Below, in pieces: positions 53,213 to 62,414 of a DNA stretch of 64,000 bases. Each line of letters starts with the position of its first letter. The stretch's first letter is position 1. Both the position numbers and the translations under genes were made by a program. The notes under the pieces are model-generated. The model searched no databases. It was not told the origin of the DNA and saw only the letters and a list, made by a program, of their open reading frames with translations. The stretch is from Alphaproteobacteria bacterium (GTDB lineage Bacteria; Pseudomonadota; Alphaproteobacteria; Thalassobaculales; Thalassobaculaceae). Location of the stretch: NCBI GenBank assembly GCA_022822665.1, contig JAJEAR010000060.1:58357-122356 (forward strand). Reading direction: 5' to 3'.

Positions 53213-54751
53213 ATGACACTCAAGCTGCAGCGCAGAACCGTTCTCAAGGCCGGCGGAGCAACACTGCTCGCGACGAGCGCTTTTCCATCCTTCGCGACGG
53301 CCCAGAACCGGGGCGGCACACTGCGCCTCGGCCTGTCCGGTGGCAACAGCACGGACAGCTGGGACGGGCGTACACATTCGGACGTCTTCATGCAGGTATC
53401 CGCCATGGGTGGTGCGTTCGACTGCCTGACCGAAATCGCCGCCGACGGCAGTCTGGTCGGCGAACTCGCGGAGAGCTGGGAGTCGACCGCGGATCTGAAG
53501 ACCTGGACTTTCAACCTGCGCAAGGGCGTCGAATTTCACAACGGCAAGAGCTTCGGCGCCGACGACGTGATCGAATCCCTGCAGATGCACGTGGCGGAGG
53601 GAGCAAAGTCACCGGCCAAGCCGCTGGTCGAGCCCATCGTCGAAATGAAGAAGATGAACGATCACCAGGTCCAGTTCGTCCTTCAGGCCGGAGATGCCGA
53701 CTTCCCGTACCAGCTGTCGGACTACCACATCCTGATCTATCCGGCGGGAATGGTCGACGAGTCAATTCGCGACGGGATCGGCACCGGCGCATACCGCAAC
53801 GAAGGGTTCGATCCGGGTGTGCGCCTCATCCTCGGCCGTAATCCGAACGCGTACAAGGAAGTCTGGTTTGACGCGGTGGAGGCGATCTCGATCACCGATC
53901 CCGGGACACGCGTCAACGCGCTGATGACCGGGGAGGTGGATGCCATCAGTCGCATCGATGCGAAGTCGGTGCGGCTGCTGGAACGCAATCCCGGGGTCGA
54001 GGTATCGGAAGTGACCGGGAACCAGCACTATTCATTCCCGATGATCACCACAACAGCACCGTACGACGACAACAACGTCAGGTTGGCACTCAAGCTGCTG
54101 TTTGACCGGGAAGAGATGGTACGCAAGATCCTGCTCGGACACGGCAAGGTCGGCAACGACCACCCGATCGGACCTGCCAACCGCTTCTACGCCGCTGATC
54201 TCGAGCAGCGCACCTACGATCCGGACATGGCAAAGCACCTGCTCAAGAAAGCCGGAGTCGAGGGTCTACAGATCGGCCTGTCGGCTTCCGATGCCGCGTT
54301 TGCCGGCGCCGTGGATGCCGCGCAGCTGTTCCAGCAGTCAGCCCAGGCCGGAGGCGTGTCCGTCACCGTGGTCAAGGAACCCGCCGACGGCTACTGGTCC
54401 AACGTCTGGATGAAGAAGCCGTTCTGCGCCTGTTTCTGGTCCGGCCGTGCCACCGAGGACCAGATGTTCTCCACCGCCTATGCGACGGGCAAGCCGTGGA
54501 ACGACAGTTACTGGGATCACCCCCGGTTCAACAAGCTTCTGGCCGAGGCCCGCACCGAGCTCGATGATGCGAAGCGCCGCGAACTCTATCGCGAAATGCA
54601 GGTCATCGTGCGTGACGAGGGCGGTGTTGCCATTCCGATGTACGCCAACTGGATCGACGCGAAATCGAAGAAGCTCGCGCACGGTCCGAAGCTTGGAAAT
54701 GTCTGGGCCCTTGACTCGGCCCGGATCATGGAAAGGTGGTGGTTCGCCTGA
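53213..54751 (+). CDS. Periplasmic substrate-binding protein (SBP family 5)
   Basis: 512 residues. A Tat-like leader (QRRTVLKAGGATLLATSAFP, cleavage near AQN at residue 32) precedes a family 5 solute-binding fold: GGTLRLGLSG, LAESWESTADLKTWTFNLRKG cut here as ESTADLKTWTFNLRKG, and DVDA-like MTGEVDAISRID. Members bind peptides, opines or nickel, among others; the ligand cannot be told here. AGGAGG lies about 10 bases before the ATG. Last gene of the operon, with a strong hairpin 11 bases after the stop. Confidence 0.93.
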   Translation: MTLKLQRRTVLKAGGATLLATSAFPSFATAQNRGGTLRLGLSGGNSTDSWDGRTHSDVFMQVSAMGGAFDCLTEIAADGSLVGELAESWESTADLKTWTFNLRKGVEFHNGKSFGADDVIESLQMHVAEGAKSPAKPLVEPIVEMKKMNDHQVQFVLQAGDADFPYQLSDYHILIYPAGMVDESIRDGIGTGAYRNEGFDPGVRLILGRNPNAYKEVWFDAVEAISITDPGTRVNALMTGEVDAISRIDAKSVRLLERNPGVEVSEVTGNQHYSFPMITTTAPYDDNNVRLALKLLFDREEMVRKILLGHGKVGNDHPIGPANRFYAADLEQRTYDPDMAKHLLKKAGVEGLQIGLSASDAAFAGAVDAAQLFQQSAQAGGVSVTVVKEPADGYWSNVWMKKPFCACFWSGRATEDQMFSTAYATGKPWNDSYWDHPRFNKLLAEARTELDDAKRRELYREMQVIVRDEGGVAIPMYANWIDAKSKKLAHGPKLGNVWALDSARIMERWWFA

Positions 54752-54762
54752 GCGGAGCTTTC

Positions 54763-54793
54763 CCGGCGCCGGTCCCGTTCGGGCCGGCGCCGG
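54763..54793 (+). terminator. Strong hairpin after the ABC operon
   Basis: A perfect inverted repeat, CCGGCGCCGG (54763-54772) and again CCGGCGCCGG (54784-54793), whose spacer TCCCGTTCGGG can extend the stem by three pairs (CCC/GGG) round GTTC. It starts 11 bases after the binding-protein stop, as expected of a terminator, though no T run follows. Each arm is also self-complementary. Confidence 0.65.
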
Positions 54794-55095
54794 AGAAGGC
54801 GGTGGTGTGGTTCGGCCTGGTGCCATGTGAGGGCCGCGCTACCGGGAGCGTTGCGGCGGCCGGACACTCCCGTGTGTATCCGGCGCGTCCGGATATCCCG
54901 CCCGGCGAGCCCTTGAAGACCCGTTCCGAATACCGATACTCTCCCTGTCCCGGATCGTGGTGTCGCGTGGCACACCCGTGTCACGGCATCGGAATTGCGC
55001 AATCTTGACCACAGTGTTTCGGGAGCGCCGTGACGACATCGCAACGGCGCTGTGAAGACTCCTTGCAAACGGTGTGCCGAGCGGAGGTAACGATC
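54794..55095. other. Intergenic region upstream of the LolA-like gene
   Basis: 302 bases without a supported gene. It should contain the promoter for 55096-57328. A GGAGG ribosome binding site at 55083-55087 is the only clear signal. Confidence 0.4.
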
Positions 55096-55911
55096 ATGCG
55101 TGTCATGCTTCTCGGCCCGATCTCCTGCCTGACCGTGACGGCTCTCGCCGTCACCGCCTGGCTCACACTGCCACCGGTCGCCCGGGCGGACAGCGCCGAA
55201 GATGTCGGGCAACGGATCGCAACGGAAGCCAGGGAACGCGAAAAGGGCTTCGGTGACTTCATCGCTGACATGGCCATGGTCCTGCGCAACAAGCGCGGAC
55301 AGGAAAGCCGGCGCGAGCTCAGCCTGAAGGTGGTTGAAGTGGAGGGTGACGGGGACCGGACCATGTTCGTGTTCAACCGTCCGCGGGACGTCAGGGGAAC
55401 CGCGTTCCTGATCCACGCCCATACCACCGGACCGGATGACCAGTGGCTGTACCTGCCCGCCCTGAAACGGGTCAAGCAGATCAGCTCGTCCAGGCAGTCG
55501 GGCTCCTTCATGGGAAGCGAGTTCTCCTACGAAGACCTTGGAACCATCGAGGTCGAGAAATTCACCCACCGGCACCTGCGCGACGAACCCTGCGGTGATT
55601 CCGAGTGCTTTGTCCTGGAACGCACTCCCAAGAGCAAGGACTCGGGATATTCGCGCCAGATCGCATGGCTGGACAAACCGGAGCTCCGCACCGTTCAGGT
55701 CCATTACTTCAACCGCAGAAACGAGCATTTCAAGACGATGACAGTCGAGGGTTTCGAGCTGTACCTGGATCGTTTCTGGCGGGGTACGAATGTGACCATG
55801 ACGAATCACGTTACGGGGAAGAGCACGGTCCTGACTTGGGACGACATCAAGTACGGTGTTGGTCTCGATGCCGGCGACTTCACCAGGACCGCGCTCAAGC
55901 GGGCACGGTAG
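55096..55911 (+). CDS. Outer-membrane lipoprotein-sorting family protein (LolA-like fold)
   Basis: 271 residues with a signal peptide (about residues 1-32, ending PPVARA). The mature part matches the periplasmic family related to LolA/LolB that is typically encoded beside RND/MMPL exporters: MAMVLRNKRGQESRREL, then FNRPRDVRGTAFLIH, QWLYLPALKRVKQISS and GSFMGSEFSYEDLG. These proteins have an open beta-sheet cup for a lipid-like ligand. GGAGG lies 8 bases before the ATG. It probably carries the exporter's cargo across the periplasm, although the two genes here are separated by the ABC operon. Confidence 0.88.
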   Translation: MRVMLLGPISCLTVTALAVTAWLTLPPVARADSAEDVGQRIATEAREREKGFGDFIADMAMVLRNKRGQESRRELSLKVVEVEGDGDRTMFVFNRPRDVRGTAFLIHAHTTGPDDQWLYLPALKRVKQISSSRQSGSFMGSEFSYEDLGTIEVEKFTHRHLRDEPCGDSECFVLERTPKSKDSGYSRQIAWLDKPELRTVQVHYFNRRNEHFKTMTVEGFELYLDRFWRGTNVTMTNHVTGKSTVLTWDDIKYGVGLDAGDFTRTALKRAR

Positions 55912-55969
55912 AACTTCTGTTGCCCGCATCGGCCCACACTGACTGCCTCCGCACACCAGAGGCGGTGCG

Positions 55970-57328
55970 ATGCCAAGACGGGTTGCGATCATCGGCGCGG
56001 GTATTTCCGGACTTGGCGTCGCGTGGGCCCTGAACAGGCACCCGGACCGGTTTGATTTTCGACTGTTCGAGGCACGGGAACGTATCGGCGGCAACGCGGT
56101 GACCGCCGACATGCCGCAGGACGACGGGTCCTCGGTTCCCTTCGACATTTCTGTCACTGCGTGCATTCCCTCGGTCTATCATCACATTGTACTCTTCACG
56201 CAACACCACGGTATCGACCTGCTCGACACCAGGTTCAGCTACAGCGTGAAGTACCGGGGCGACATCTACGCACATGACCTCGATTCCGGCATGCGACGGC
56301 AACTGCAACCGGAAATCGAGAAGTTCCAGAAACTTCTGAAACGCTTGAAATGGTTCGGCCGCCTCAACCGGACCAGGTCCAGGGCGCTTGCCGCTCTAAA
56401 CCCATACAACTATTTCAGCATGGGCACACTGCTCAACCTCGGCAGGTTCTCGGGCGATTTCCGCTACAAGATCCTGAAACCCATGTTCGTCAATTTCCTG
56501 ATGGCGACCAACGTGTTCGACATGCCGGCATCGCTGTTTTGCCGGTACCTCGAGTTCTTCGACATCGAGACCGCGACACCCATGCAGACCTGGGAGCGCG
56601 GAACACGACACCTGTACGAGATCATGTCAGCCGGATTCAGGAACAGGATCTGTCTCAACCGACCCGTAAGAAAGGTCTACCGGCGTGAGTCCGAGGTGGT
56701 GATCGAGGATGAGGACGGGAGAACCGAAGCCTTTGACGACGTGGTCTTTGCGTGCAACGCGAACCAGACCCTGATGATCCTGGACCAGCCGACCCTGCTC
56801 GAGAGTATCCTCTTGACCTCGATCCGGTACGAAAGCGAACTGCACAATCACGCCGTCGTGCATTCAGACGCCTCGGTTCTTCCCGACAACGCCGCGCGGC
56901 CGCTCGATACCCGGAGCAATCACATCGAGCAGTACGGCGCGCGGCCCGACAACTACGAGATTACCTACATCATGCACAACCAGCAGCCGTGGGCGAGCCG
57001 GTCCGACAAGCCGTGCCTGGTGACCTACAATCCGGTCAGCACCATCGACGAAAGCAAGGTTGTGAAGAGGTGGTGGTTCCAGCACATCGTCCACGACGTG
57101 CGTCATGTCGGCCTGCTGATCCACCTGTTCCGCCTCATCCAGGGCAAGCGACGCAGCTGGCACTGCGGTGCCCACACCCTGATCAACAGCCAGGAAACAT
57201 GTTTCGTTACCGGTCTCGTAACGGCGAGGCAACTCGGCGCGGACTACCCGTTTTCGGACCCGGAAGCGCGAAAATGGTTCAACTTCTACGGACGCCTGAT
57301 GTACGGCTGGCGTCTCCGGAAGGCATGA
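55970..57328 (+). CDS. FAD-dependent amine-oxidase-like oxidoreductase (COG2907 type)
   Basis: 452 residues. The FAD-binding start is VAIIGAGISGLGVAWALNRH, then RERIGGNAVTAD, the usual second part of the flavin monoamine oxidase fold. FDISVTACIPSVYHHI replaces the 'VDTGFIVFN' segment common in the family. Related proteins often sit with fatty-acid or lipid-modifying genes and may oxidise or desaturate a lipid. It follows the LolA-like gene by 58 bases and ends convergently with the Rieske gene. Substrate unknown. Confidence 0.82.
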   Translation: MPRRVAIIGAGISGLGVAWALNRHPDRFDFRLFEARERIGGNAVTADMPQDDGSSVPFDISVTACIPSVYHHIVLFTQHHGIDLLDTRFSYSVKYRGDIYAHDLDSGMRRQLQPEIEKFQKLLKRLKWFGRLNRTRSRALAALNPYNYFSMGTLLNLGRFSGDFRYKILKPMFVNFLMATNVFDMPASLFCRYLEFFDIETATPMQTWERGTRHLYEIMSAGFRNRICLNRPVRKVYRRESEVVIEDEDGRTEAFDDVVFACNANQTLMILDQPTLLESILLTSIRYESELHNHAVVHSDASVLPDNAARPLDTRSNHIEQYGARPDNYEITYIMHNQQPWASRSDKPCLVTYNPVSTIDESKVVKRWWFQHIVHDVRHVGLLIHLFRLIQGKRRSWHCGAHTLINSQETCFVTGLVTARQLGADYPFSDPEARKWFNFYGRLMYGWRLRKA

Positions 57329-57491
57329 ATCCCGCTCCCTCGCGAGCACCGGGCCGCGTCTCTTCCGGGGGCGCAGGGACCTGGCGTCCATCTGTGTATC
57401 CGGCAGGCAGTACCCGGCCTCACGAACCTGGCCCCGTTCCCGTACCCGGATACCGCCAGCCGCGATCCGGGCTTCCCGCCATCCAGTGTCC

Positions 57492-58604
57492 TCAGGAGGA
57501 CTGTCCGCCGGAAGGATAGAACTGTCTGCAGTAATGCCTGTACAGTCCGATGGGTCCGTCGGCACGGCTCAGACGGGGACGGGGACGGTATTTCTTGCGG
57601 CCCCAGATCTCAACATCCTGGATCACGTCACGCCTCTGCTGCATGCTCCAGAACCTGTTCATCAGGTTGGTGCGCATCCTCACCGGCAGGAACGCGAGAC
57701 CCACGATCGGGCGCCTGGGACTTCGCATTTCCCTGATCTGCCCGACCAGCGTCATGTCGATCAGCGTTCCGTCCACCGGCGTCGCGAGGACCCAAAGTCG
57801 AGCATCCACGCCAATGCTGTGTTCGCGGATTTCGACGAATGAATACCCCAGGCCATGAACCTGGGTCCTGGCGGACAGGTCATAGGTGAGCGTCATCAAT
57901 CCTGCCATGCGCCGTCGGGTCCTGAAGTTGAAGCAACTCACCAGAACCTGGCCGTTCACCGTCGTCTTTCCGACGGGTTCCACGTTGTCATAACCGTGAA
58001 CGTAGCGCAGATGGGCGAGGTCAACGACATTCTCCGCAGTTTCCTGCGGATGGGCCGGAAACCTCAGGGTCTGCAGCACCAAGCGGCTCCACTCGCCTTC
58101 GCCCGGCGGCTGACCGGGCAGGCTCCAGTGCGACGGCCGGCCATCGAGGCCCCACCAGGCAAACACCAGCCCCTCGATCTCCCGCGTTTCGAACACCCGT
58201 AGTCTCGTCGCCCTCGGCGGATCCGCAAATGGCGTTGCAACGCAATGACCGGCCACATCGTAGGCAAAACCGTGAAACGGGCAGATCAGGCGCCCGTCTC
58301 GCACGCACCCTCCCGCGGCGGGTCCGAGTGAAGAGCCCAGGTGCGGACACACGGACCTGGCAACACCGACCGTCCCCTCGTGGTCACACCAGACGACGAT
58401 GTTTTCGCCCATCCACTGCTTTTCCAGCAGCTTCTTCTTCAATACGGTTCGCCGGTCGGTAACGAAATACCAGCCTTCCGGAAACGGATGGAGAGTCTGT
58501 TCCTCTTCCCCGGGAACCCGGTTCAATCTCACATCGACAATATCGACGTCATCGCGCAGCGGTTTCTGCATCACGATCAACCCGGCAGTGTCCTGCAGCA
58601 TCAT
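57492..58604 (-). CDS. Rieske oxygenase of the sterol-desaturase/KshA-like type
   Basis: 370 residues. Rieske ligands: Cys86-x-His88 (VCPHLGSS) and Cys108-x2-His111 (CPFHGF). The catalytic iron motif is DLAHLRYVH (DxxHxxxxH) near residue 200. The single-chain form with a hydrophobic region in the C-terminal half resembles cholesterol 7-desaturase and 3-ketosteroid hydroxylase, which act on polycyclic lipids. An alternative start is the ATG at 58571. Convergent with the FAD oxidoreductase. No reductase gene adjoins it. Confidence 0.88.
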   Translation of the reverse strand: MMLQDTAGLIVMQKPLRDDVDIVDVRLNRVPGEEEQTLHPFPEGWYFVTDRRTVLKKKLLEKQWMGENIVVWCDHEGTVGVARSVCPHLGSSLGPAAGGCVRDGRLICPFHGFAYDVAGHCVATPFADPPRATRLRVFETREIEGLVFAWWGLDGRPSHWSLPGQPPGEGEWSRLVLQTLRFPAHPQETAENVVDLAHLRYVHGYDNVEPVGKTTVNGQVLVSCFNFRTRRRMAGLMTLTYDLSARTQVHGLGYSFVEIREHSIGVDARLWVLATPVDGTLIDMTLVGQIREMRSPRRPIVGLAFLPVRMRTNLMNRFWSMQQRRDVIQDVEIWGRKKYRPRPRLSRADGPIGLYRHYCRQFYPSGGQSS

Positions 58605-59337
58605 AGCGCCTGGTGTCAGCGAATTCGCAGCCTGTCAGTCGCATCAGCCACGGTGCGCGGCACATCCGATACTCTTCGTGGCACGGGCTTGTATGTCGAC
58701 ATGTTCCGGATGATTGCAGCACTGCTCGGTCATCCTCCCTCAACCACGTTCGACGCGCATGGAAGCCGGCATCAGAAACCACCGGGGTACTTCCTTGCAA
58801 ACTGAACGGCGTCTTGCACTCGTTGAACGGGGCTGCGCGATGTTCTGCATCTTATGTCGTGCGAGCAGGCCCGGTATGCAAGACCGCGCCTGGGAATCCA
58901 CAGGTTTGTCCCTCCCGTTTCCGACCCGAGAACGTGGTCGCAGACCCCGGTACCAGAATCAATGCAAGGACGTTATCCCTCGTGGTGCCGGCCTCGACCT
59001 GCCAGGTCGCGCGACCATGCCTGAAGGCAACGACGCAACGGGTGTCACCGGTCAGCAGCGACGCCCTTCGTGCATCGTTGATACCCGTTTCGACATGGAG
59101 GCAGGTCTCGGACAGGTGCGGCGCTCGAACATTCGTGCGGCCGCCCTGCGAGCCGGTCGGCAGGTCACGTGGCAGCCTGTCCGACCGCGTGGCGGCTGAC
59201 GTTCATCCGGCGTGACCCGACCCAACAGCCGGGTCTCGTCCCTGTCATCCATCCAGCGCCTCTCGCTTTCCGTCCGCCGGGCCCCACGATGCCCTGCAAC
59301 GGGCGGTAATCGGCACGATGCCCGCCTCGCGCCGGTG
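58605..59337. other. Intergenic stretch, no gene recognised
   Basis: 733 bases. Several frames are open, including one of 200 codons on the plus strand, but their composition and lack of any motif argue against genes. It should hold the minus-strand promoter of the Rieske gene. Confidence 0.4.
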
Positions 59338-59889
59338 CTACGCGCTGCCGCGCTTCAGCAAGGCATCGAGAGAGACTGGCCCTGCGCCCCGGGCGACGGG
59401 GATGAGCAGCAGGAAGACCCAGAACAGCCGCTGGTCGAGGATCTTCGCGTCCGGAACATTGTCGAACCACATGCCGATCGTGGCCGCGTCGGCCCCGTGA
59501 CCCGTAATGTCGACGATGCTCATGACGAGGATGAAGCCGATCATCGCGACGGCGGCGGCGCGTGTGAACAGCCCGACCACGATCAGCGCGGGGATGACGA
59601 ACTCCGCCCACATGCCCGCCAGTACGATCAGGTCTGCGATAGGCCCGAGTTTCGACTCGTCGTAGCCGACGGCCTCCATCTGCGCTGGCAGGATCTGCAC
59701 ATAGGCGCCGGCGGAAGGCGCGAAAATGCCGCCGATGCCCTCTCCCAGCTTGGTCATGGCCGACGACCAGAAGAAGGTGGCAAGCGTTGCCAGGAACACC
59801 AGGCGAGCCAGGGTCGGCGTAGCCGCGCCGTCGAGGAATCGGCCAACCGGTCCAAGAACCGTTGCTTCAAGGCGGTAGAGGAAGTTCAT
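59338..59889 (-). CDS. DoxX family membrane protein of the bufferin operon
   Basis: 183 residues, about four membrane spans (LARLVFLATLATFFWSSA, IVLAGMWAEFVIPALIVV, AVAMIGFILVMSIVDITG, LFWVFLLLIPVA). DoxX-like proteins often accompany DUF692/DUF2063 genes and may supply or protect redox equivalents at the membrane. The ATG at 59889 has GGGAG 8 bases upstream. Last gene of a four-gene operon, 19 bases after bufC. Confidence 0.88.
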   Translation of the reverse strand: MNFLYRLEATVLGPVGRFLDGAATPTLARLVFLATLATFFWSSAMTKLGEGIGGIFAPSAGAYVQILPAQMEAVGYDESKLGPIADLIVLAGMWAEFVIPALIVVGLFTRAAAVAMIGFILVMSIVDITGHGADAATIGMWFDNVPDAKILDQRLFWVFLLLIPVARGAGPVSLDALLKRGSA

Positions 59890-59908
59890 CGCGGGGTCTC
59901 CCGACGTT

Positions 59909-60658
59909 TCACACAGAGATTGTCCTGACGATTCGAGCGGCGAACATCCCGGCGAGACTGGCGCCGAGATCGAATTCCGGCGTCTCCGCCGCGGCCCGTG
60001 CCGCAGCGACGCCAAGAGGTTCGCCGGCTTCAAGCTCGAGCAGGAACGCAGCGCCTCCAGGCGGAAGGAGCTGCACCAGCACGGCATCCCCGGGCCGCGA
60101 CACCAGCACGTCCTCGGCCCCCGGTTGTACCGGTGACTTGTCCTTCGTCGCGTTGAATCGCCAGATCGCATGGACCGGATGCGCCGAACACACGATGTGG
60201 CAGGCGGCCTGCAATGCCAGCTGCACTTGCGAGATCGCCGCCGGATCGAGGCCGGCCAGAACCGAGGGGTCGGCTGCGGGCTCGTCGGCCGCGTGGTAGG
60301 CGAGCCGGCGCGCATATTCCAGCCGAGCCACATCCGGAAGGTAGGCGAGGCCGGCCGCCGGCGGGAAACTCTCCAGAAACTCCGCGAAATCCGCGCCGTA
60401 GAACATCATGCGCGGAGAGGAAGGCGGATGGGCCCGCACATAGACGCCCGCCATCGCCTCGAAGAACTCCTCCCCGACGACAGCCCGCACGACGGGAAAC
60501 GCATCTCCGAGCGCCTCGATCAGCGCGACGACGACATTGTTGCGGTAGATGTCGAAGCGCCGCCCCGCCGGCAACCCATCGGGACCGACAAGGCCTGCAG
60601 GCACGGGCTTCGAGGGGTCGAACAGTGCATCCGCAAATGCGTGCTGGTAGTCAGCCAT
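59909..60658 (-). CDS. bufC: BufC/HvfC-type DNA-binding-domain protein (DUF2063)
   Basis: 249 residues. The N-terminal DUF2063 part ([20 protein letters not shown], then [20 protein letters not shown]) is the family called HvfC/BufC, an accessory that helps the BufB oxidase bind or modify its peptide. The C-terminal half has no clear motif. Despite the 'DNA-binding' family name, its role is in the RiPP pathway. The ATG at 60658 overlaps bufB by 8 bases. Confidence 0.92.
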   Translation of the reverse strand: MADYQHAFADALFDPSKPVPAGLVGPDGLPAGRRFDIYRNNVVVALIEALGDAFPVVRAVVGEEFFEAMAGVYVRAHPPSSPRMMFYGADFAEFLESFPPAAGLAYLPDVARLEYARRLAYHAADEPAADPSVLAGLDPAAISQVQLALQAACHIVCSAHPVHAIWRFNATKDKSPVQPGAEDVLVSRPGDAVLVQLLPPGGAAFLLELEAGEPLGVAAARAAAETPEFDLGASLAGMFAARIVRTISV

Positions 60659-61508
60659 GGCAGCCTGCGAGCATCGCATCGGCCCGCTCGGCCTCGGAGG
60701 CGAGCATCGGCCATTCGGGCACGTCATTGTCCCATTCGATCAGCGTCGGCAGCGGTCCCGAGCGCGCGAGCACGCTGGCGTAGAGCGTCCAGACCGGATC
60801 GGCAACGGGATTGTTGTGCGCGTCGATCAGCAACCGGCCGCCGCTCTCGTCCATCTCCACCTCGTGGCCGGCGAGGTGGATTTCGCCGACAAGGTCCAGC
60901 GGAAAGACGTCGAGATAGGCTTCGGCCGCACAGGTCCCGTTGACCGCCGAAACGTGCACATTGTTGACATCGAGCAGCAGGCCGCAGCCGGTCCGCCCGG
61001 CGACCGCGCCCAGGAACTCGACCTCGGCCATCGTGCTGGCGGAGAAGCCGAGATAGTTGGAAGGGTTCTCGAGCAGGATGCGGCGACCGAGGCGTTCCTG
61101 CACCTCGTCGATATGGTCGGCGACCCGCGCGAGCGTCGCCTCGTCGTACGGCAGGGGCAGCAGATCGGCGAGATAGCCGCCGCCATGGCTGGACCAGGCG
61201 AGATGTTCAGAGACGCTGGCCGGGTCGAGCCAGGAAACCAGGTGCGCCAGCCGGTCGAGATGTTCGGCGTCGAGCGGTCCTTCGGACCCGATTGACAGAC
61301 CGACGCCGTGGCAGGAGACGGGAAAGCGTGCCGCGAGACGCTTCAGCCCGGCGATCGCGGGGCCGCCGTCAACCATGTAGTTTTCCGCGTGGATTTCGAC
61401 CCAGGCGACCGGGCCGGGCGAGGCGAGGATGTCCTCGAAATGCCGGGGCTTGTAGCCGACACCGGCCTTCGGCGGCAGTTCGCTCCACCCTCTGTCCATA
61501 CCGTCCAT
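60651..61508 (-). CDS. bufB: BufB/MbnB-type multinuclear iron oxidase (DUF692)
   Basis: 285 residues, a TIM barrel of the DUF692 family. Members use two or three iron ions to convert cysteines of a precursor peptide, making thiooxazole or oxazolone-type groups. Metal-site residues appear in [67 protein letters not shown] and [11 protein letters not shown]. Its context with bufA1 upstream and bufC downstream is the standard bufferin layout. Confidence 0.96.
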   Translation of the reverse strand: MDGMDRGWSELPPKAGVGYKPRHFEDILASPGPVAWVEIHAENYMVDGGPAIAGLKRLAARFPVSCHGVGLSIGSEGPLDAEHLDRLAHLVSWLDPASVSEHLAWSSHGGGYLADLLPLPYDEATLARVADHIDEVQERLGRRILLENPSNYLGFSASTMAEVEFLGAVAGRTGCGLLLDVNNVHVSAVNGTCAAEAYLDVFPLDLVGEIHLAGHEVEMDESGGRLLIDAHNNPVADPVWTLYASVLARSGPLPTLIEWDNDVPEWPMLASEAERADAMLAGCHG

Positions 61509-61582
61509 CGCAGGTCCATTTCCCGTTGGAGGCCGGCCTGCCGCGTCCCGGACCCGAAATCCGGGACGCGGAGGATCCGTCT

Positions 61583-61876
61583 TCAGCCGGGAAGATCCCG
61601 GTCCAGCGCTTCAAGGGAGCCCTTGCGCCCTTCCGGCAACTCCATGGTCGTGCAGGTGCCCTTCGGCACGAGCGTCCAGGCATTGCCCTGGTAGTCGACC
61701 GTGGAGGTTCCGGCGCAGGTGGTTCCGGGGCCGGCAGCACAATCGTTCTGGCCCGCGAGCGAGACGCCGTAGCACTTCTCCTTCTCGTCGGCGGCGGCCG
61801 GAGTGGCGGTTTGCATGGCAAGCGCGGCAGCAACGGCGCTTGCGACTGCAAGGCTCTTGAGTGGGTAGGTTGTCAT
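61583..61876 (-). CDS. bufA1: Bufferin precursor BufA1 (DUF2282)
   Basis: 97 residues. A signal peptide (about residues 1-29, [16 protein letters not shown]) is followed by the DUF2282 core with four cysteines: [21 protein letters not shown] cut here as [12 protein letters not shown] and [17 protein letters not shown], then VPKGTC. These cysteines are the sites BufB would modify. The mature product would be exported to the periplasm, where such peptides bind copper. The ATG at 61876 has AGGAA about 6 bases upstream. First gene of the operon. Confidence 0.94.
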   Translation of the reverse strand: MTTYPLKSLAVASAVAAALAMQTATPAAADEKEKCYGVSLAGQNDCAAGPGTTCAGTSTVDYQGNAWTLVPKGTCTTMELPEGRKGSLEALDRDLPG

Positions 61877-62414
61877 CGGGATTCCTTTCGCATTGCCAAG
61901 GTTTCTGCAGGGTGGTTCCCGGCGCTCCCCGTGCAGACCGGTTCCGTGTTCCTGGCACCGATGGCGTCCGTTGTCACCGCATGGTCCGCCGGTGTCCCGT
62001 GCATCTCCTTTAGATAGGCATTCTCCGGCGATGCGCCAGACCCCGGCGCGCCACTTCCGCGCTCCGGCGTTCCGCGAAGTGGCGAGCCCTTTACGCCAAG
62101 CGCCCGGCGCGTTGCCTGCACCGTGGCGACACTGCCCGCCCGATACACTCAAACAGCCGGAAACGGCCCATTGCCCGGACCGTTGCCATCAGGCAGTTTG
62201 ATATCCTGTTCGACAATCACTTTCCTGTCCCGGTTCGCCGGGCAGGACACAGCAGATCCTGCGGAACCGCACGCACCGGAAATCGAAACTGCATCGGGGA
62301 GACCAGTTAACCGTGTTCGGCAATATCCATGCCCCCCATCAACATTCACCGACAGGTCGTGATCAGGCAGAAGCGCGGTCCTGCACCGTCGGCTGCGGAC
62401 ACACTGCGGCGGCA
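61877..62414. other. Divergent regulatory region between bufA1 and the barrel gene
   Basis: 538 bases. It should contain the bufferin promoter (minus) and that of the outer-membrane protein (plus). No copper-sensor box or sigma-factor element could be identified with confidence. Confidence 0.4.

Noticed and set aside
58613..59215. A 200-codon plus-strand frame in the gap after the Rieske gene
   Set aside because: No motif, signal peptide or ribosome binding site; composition like a chance frame.
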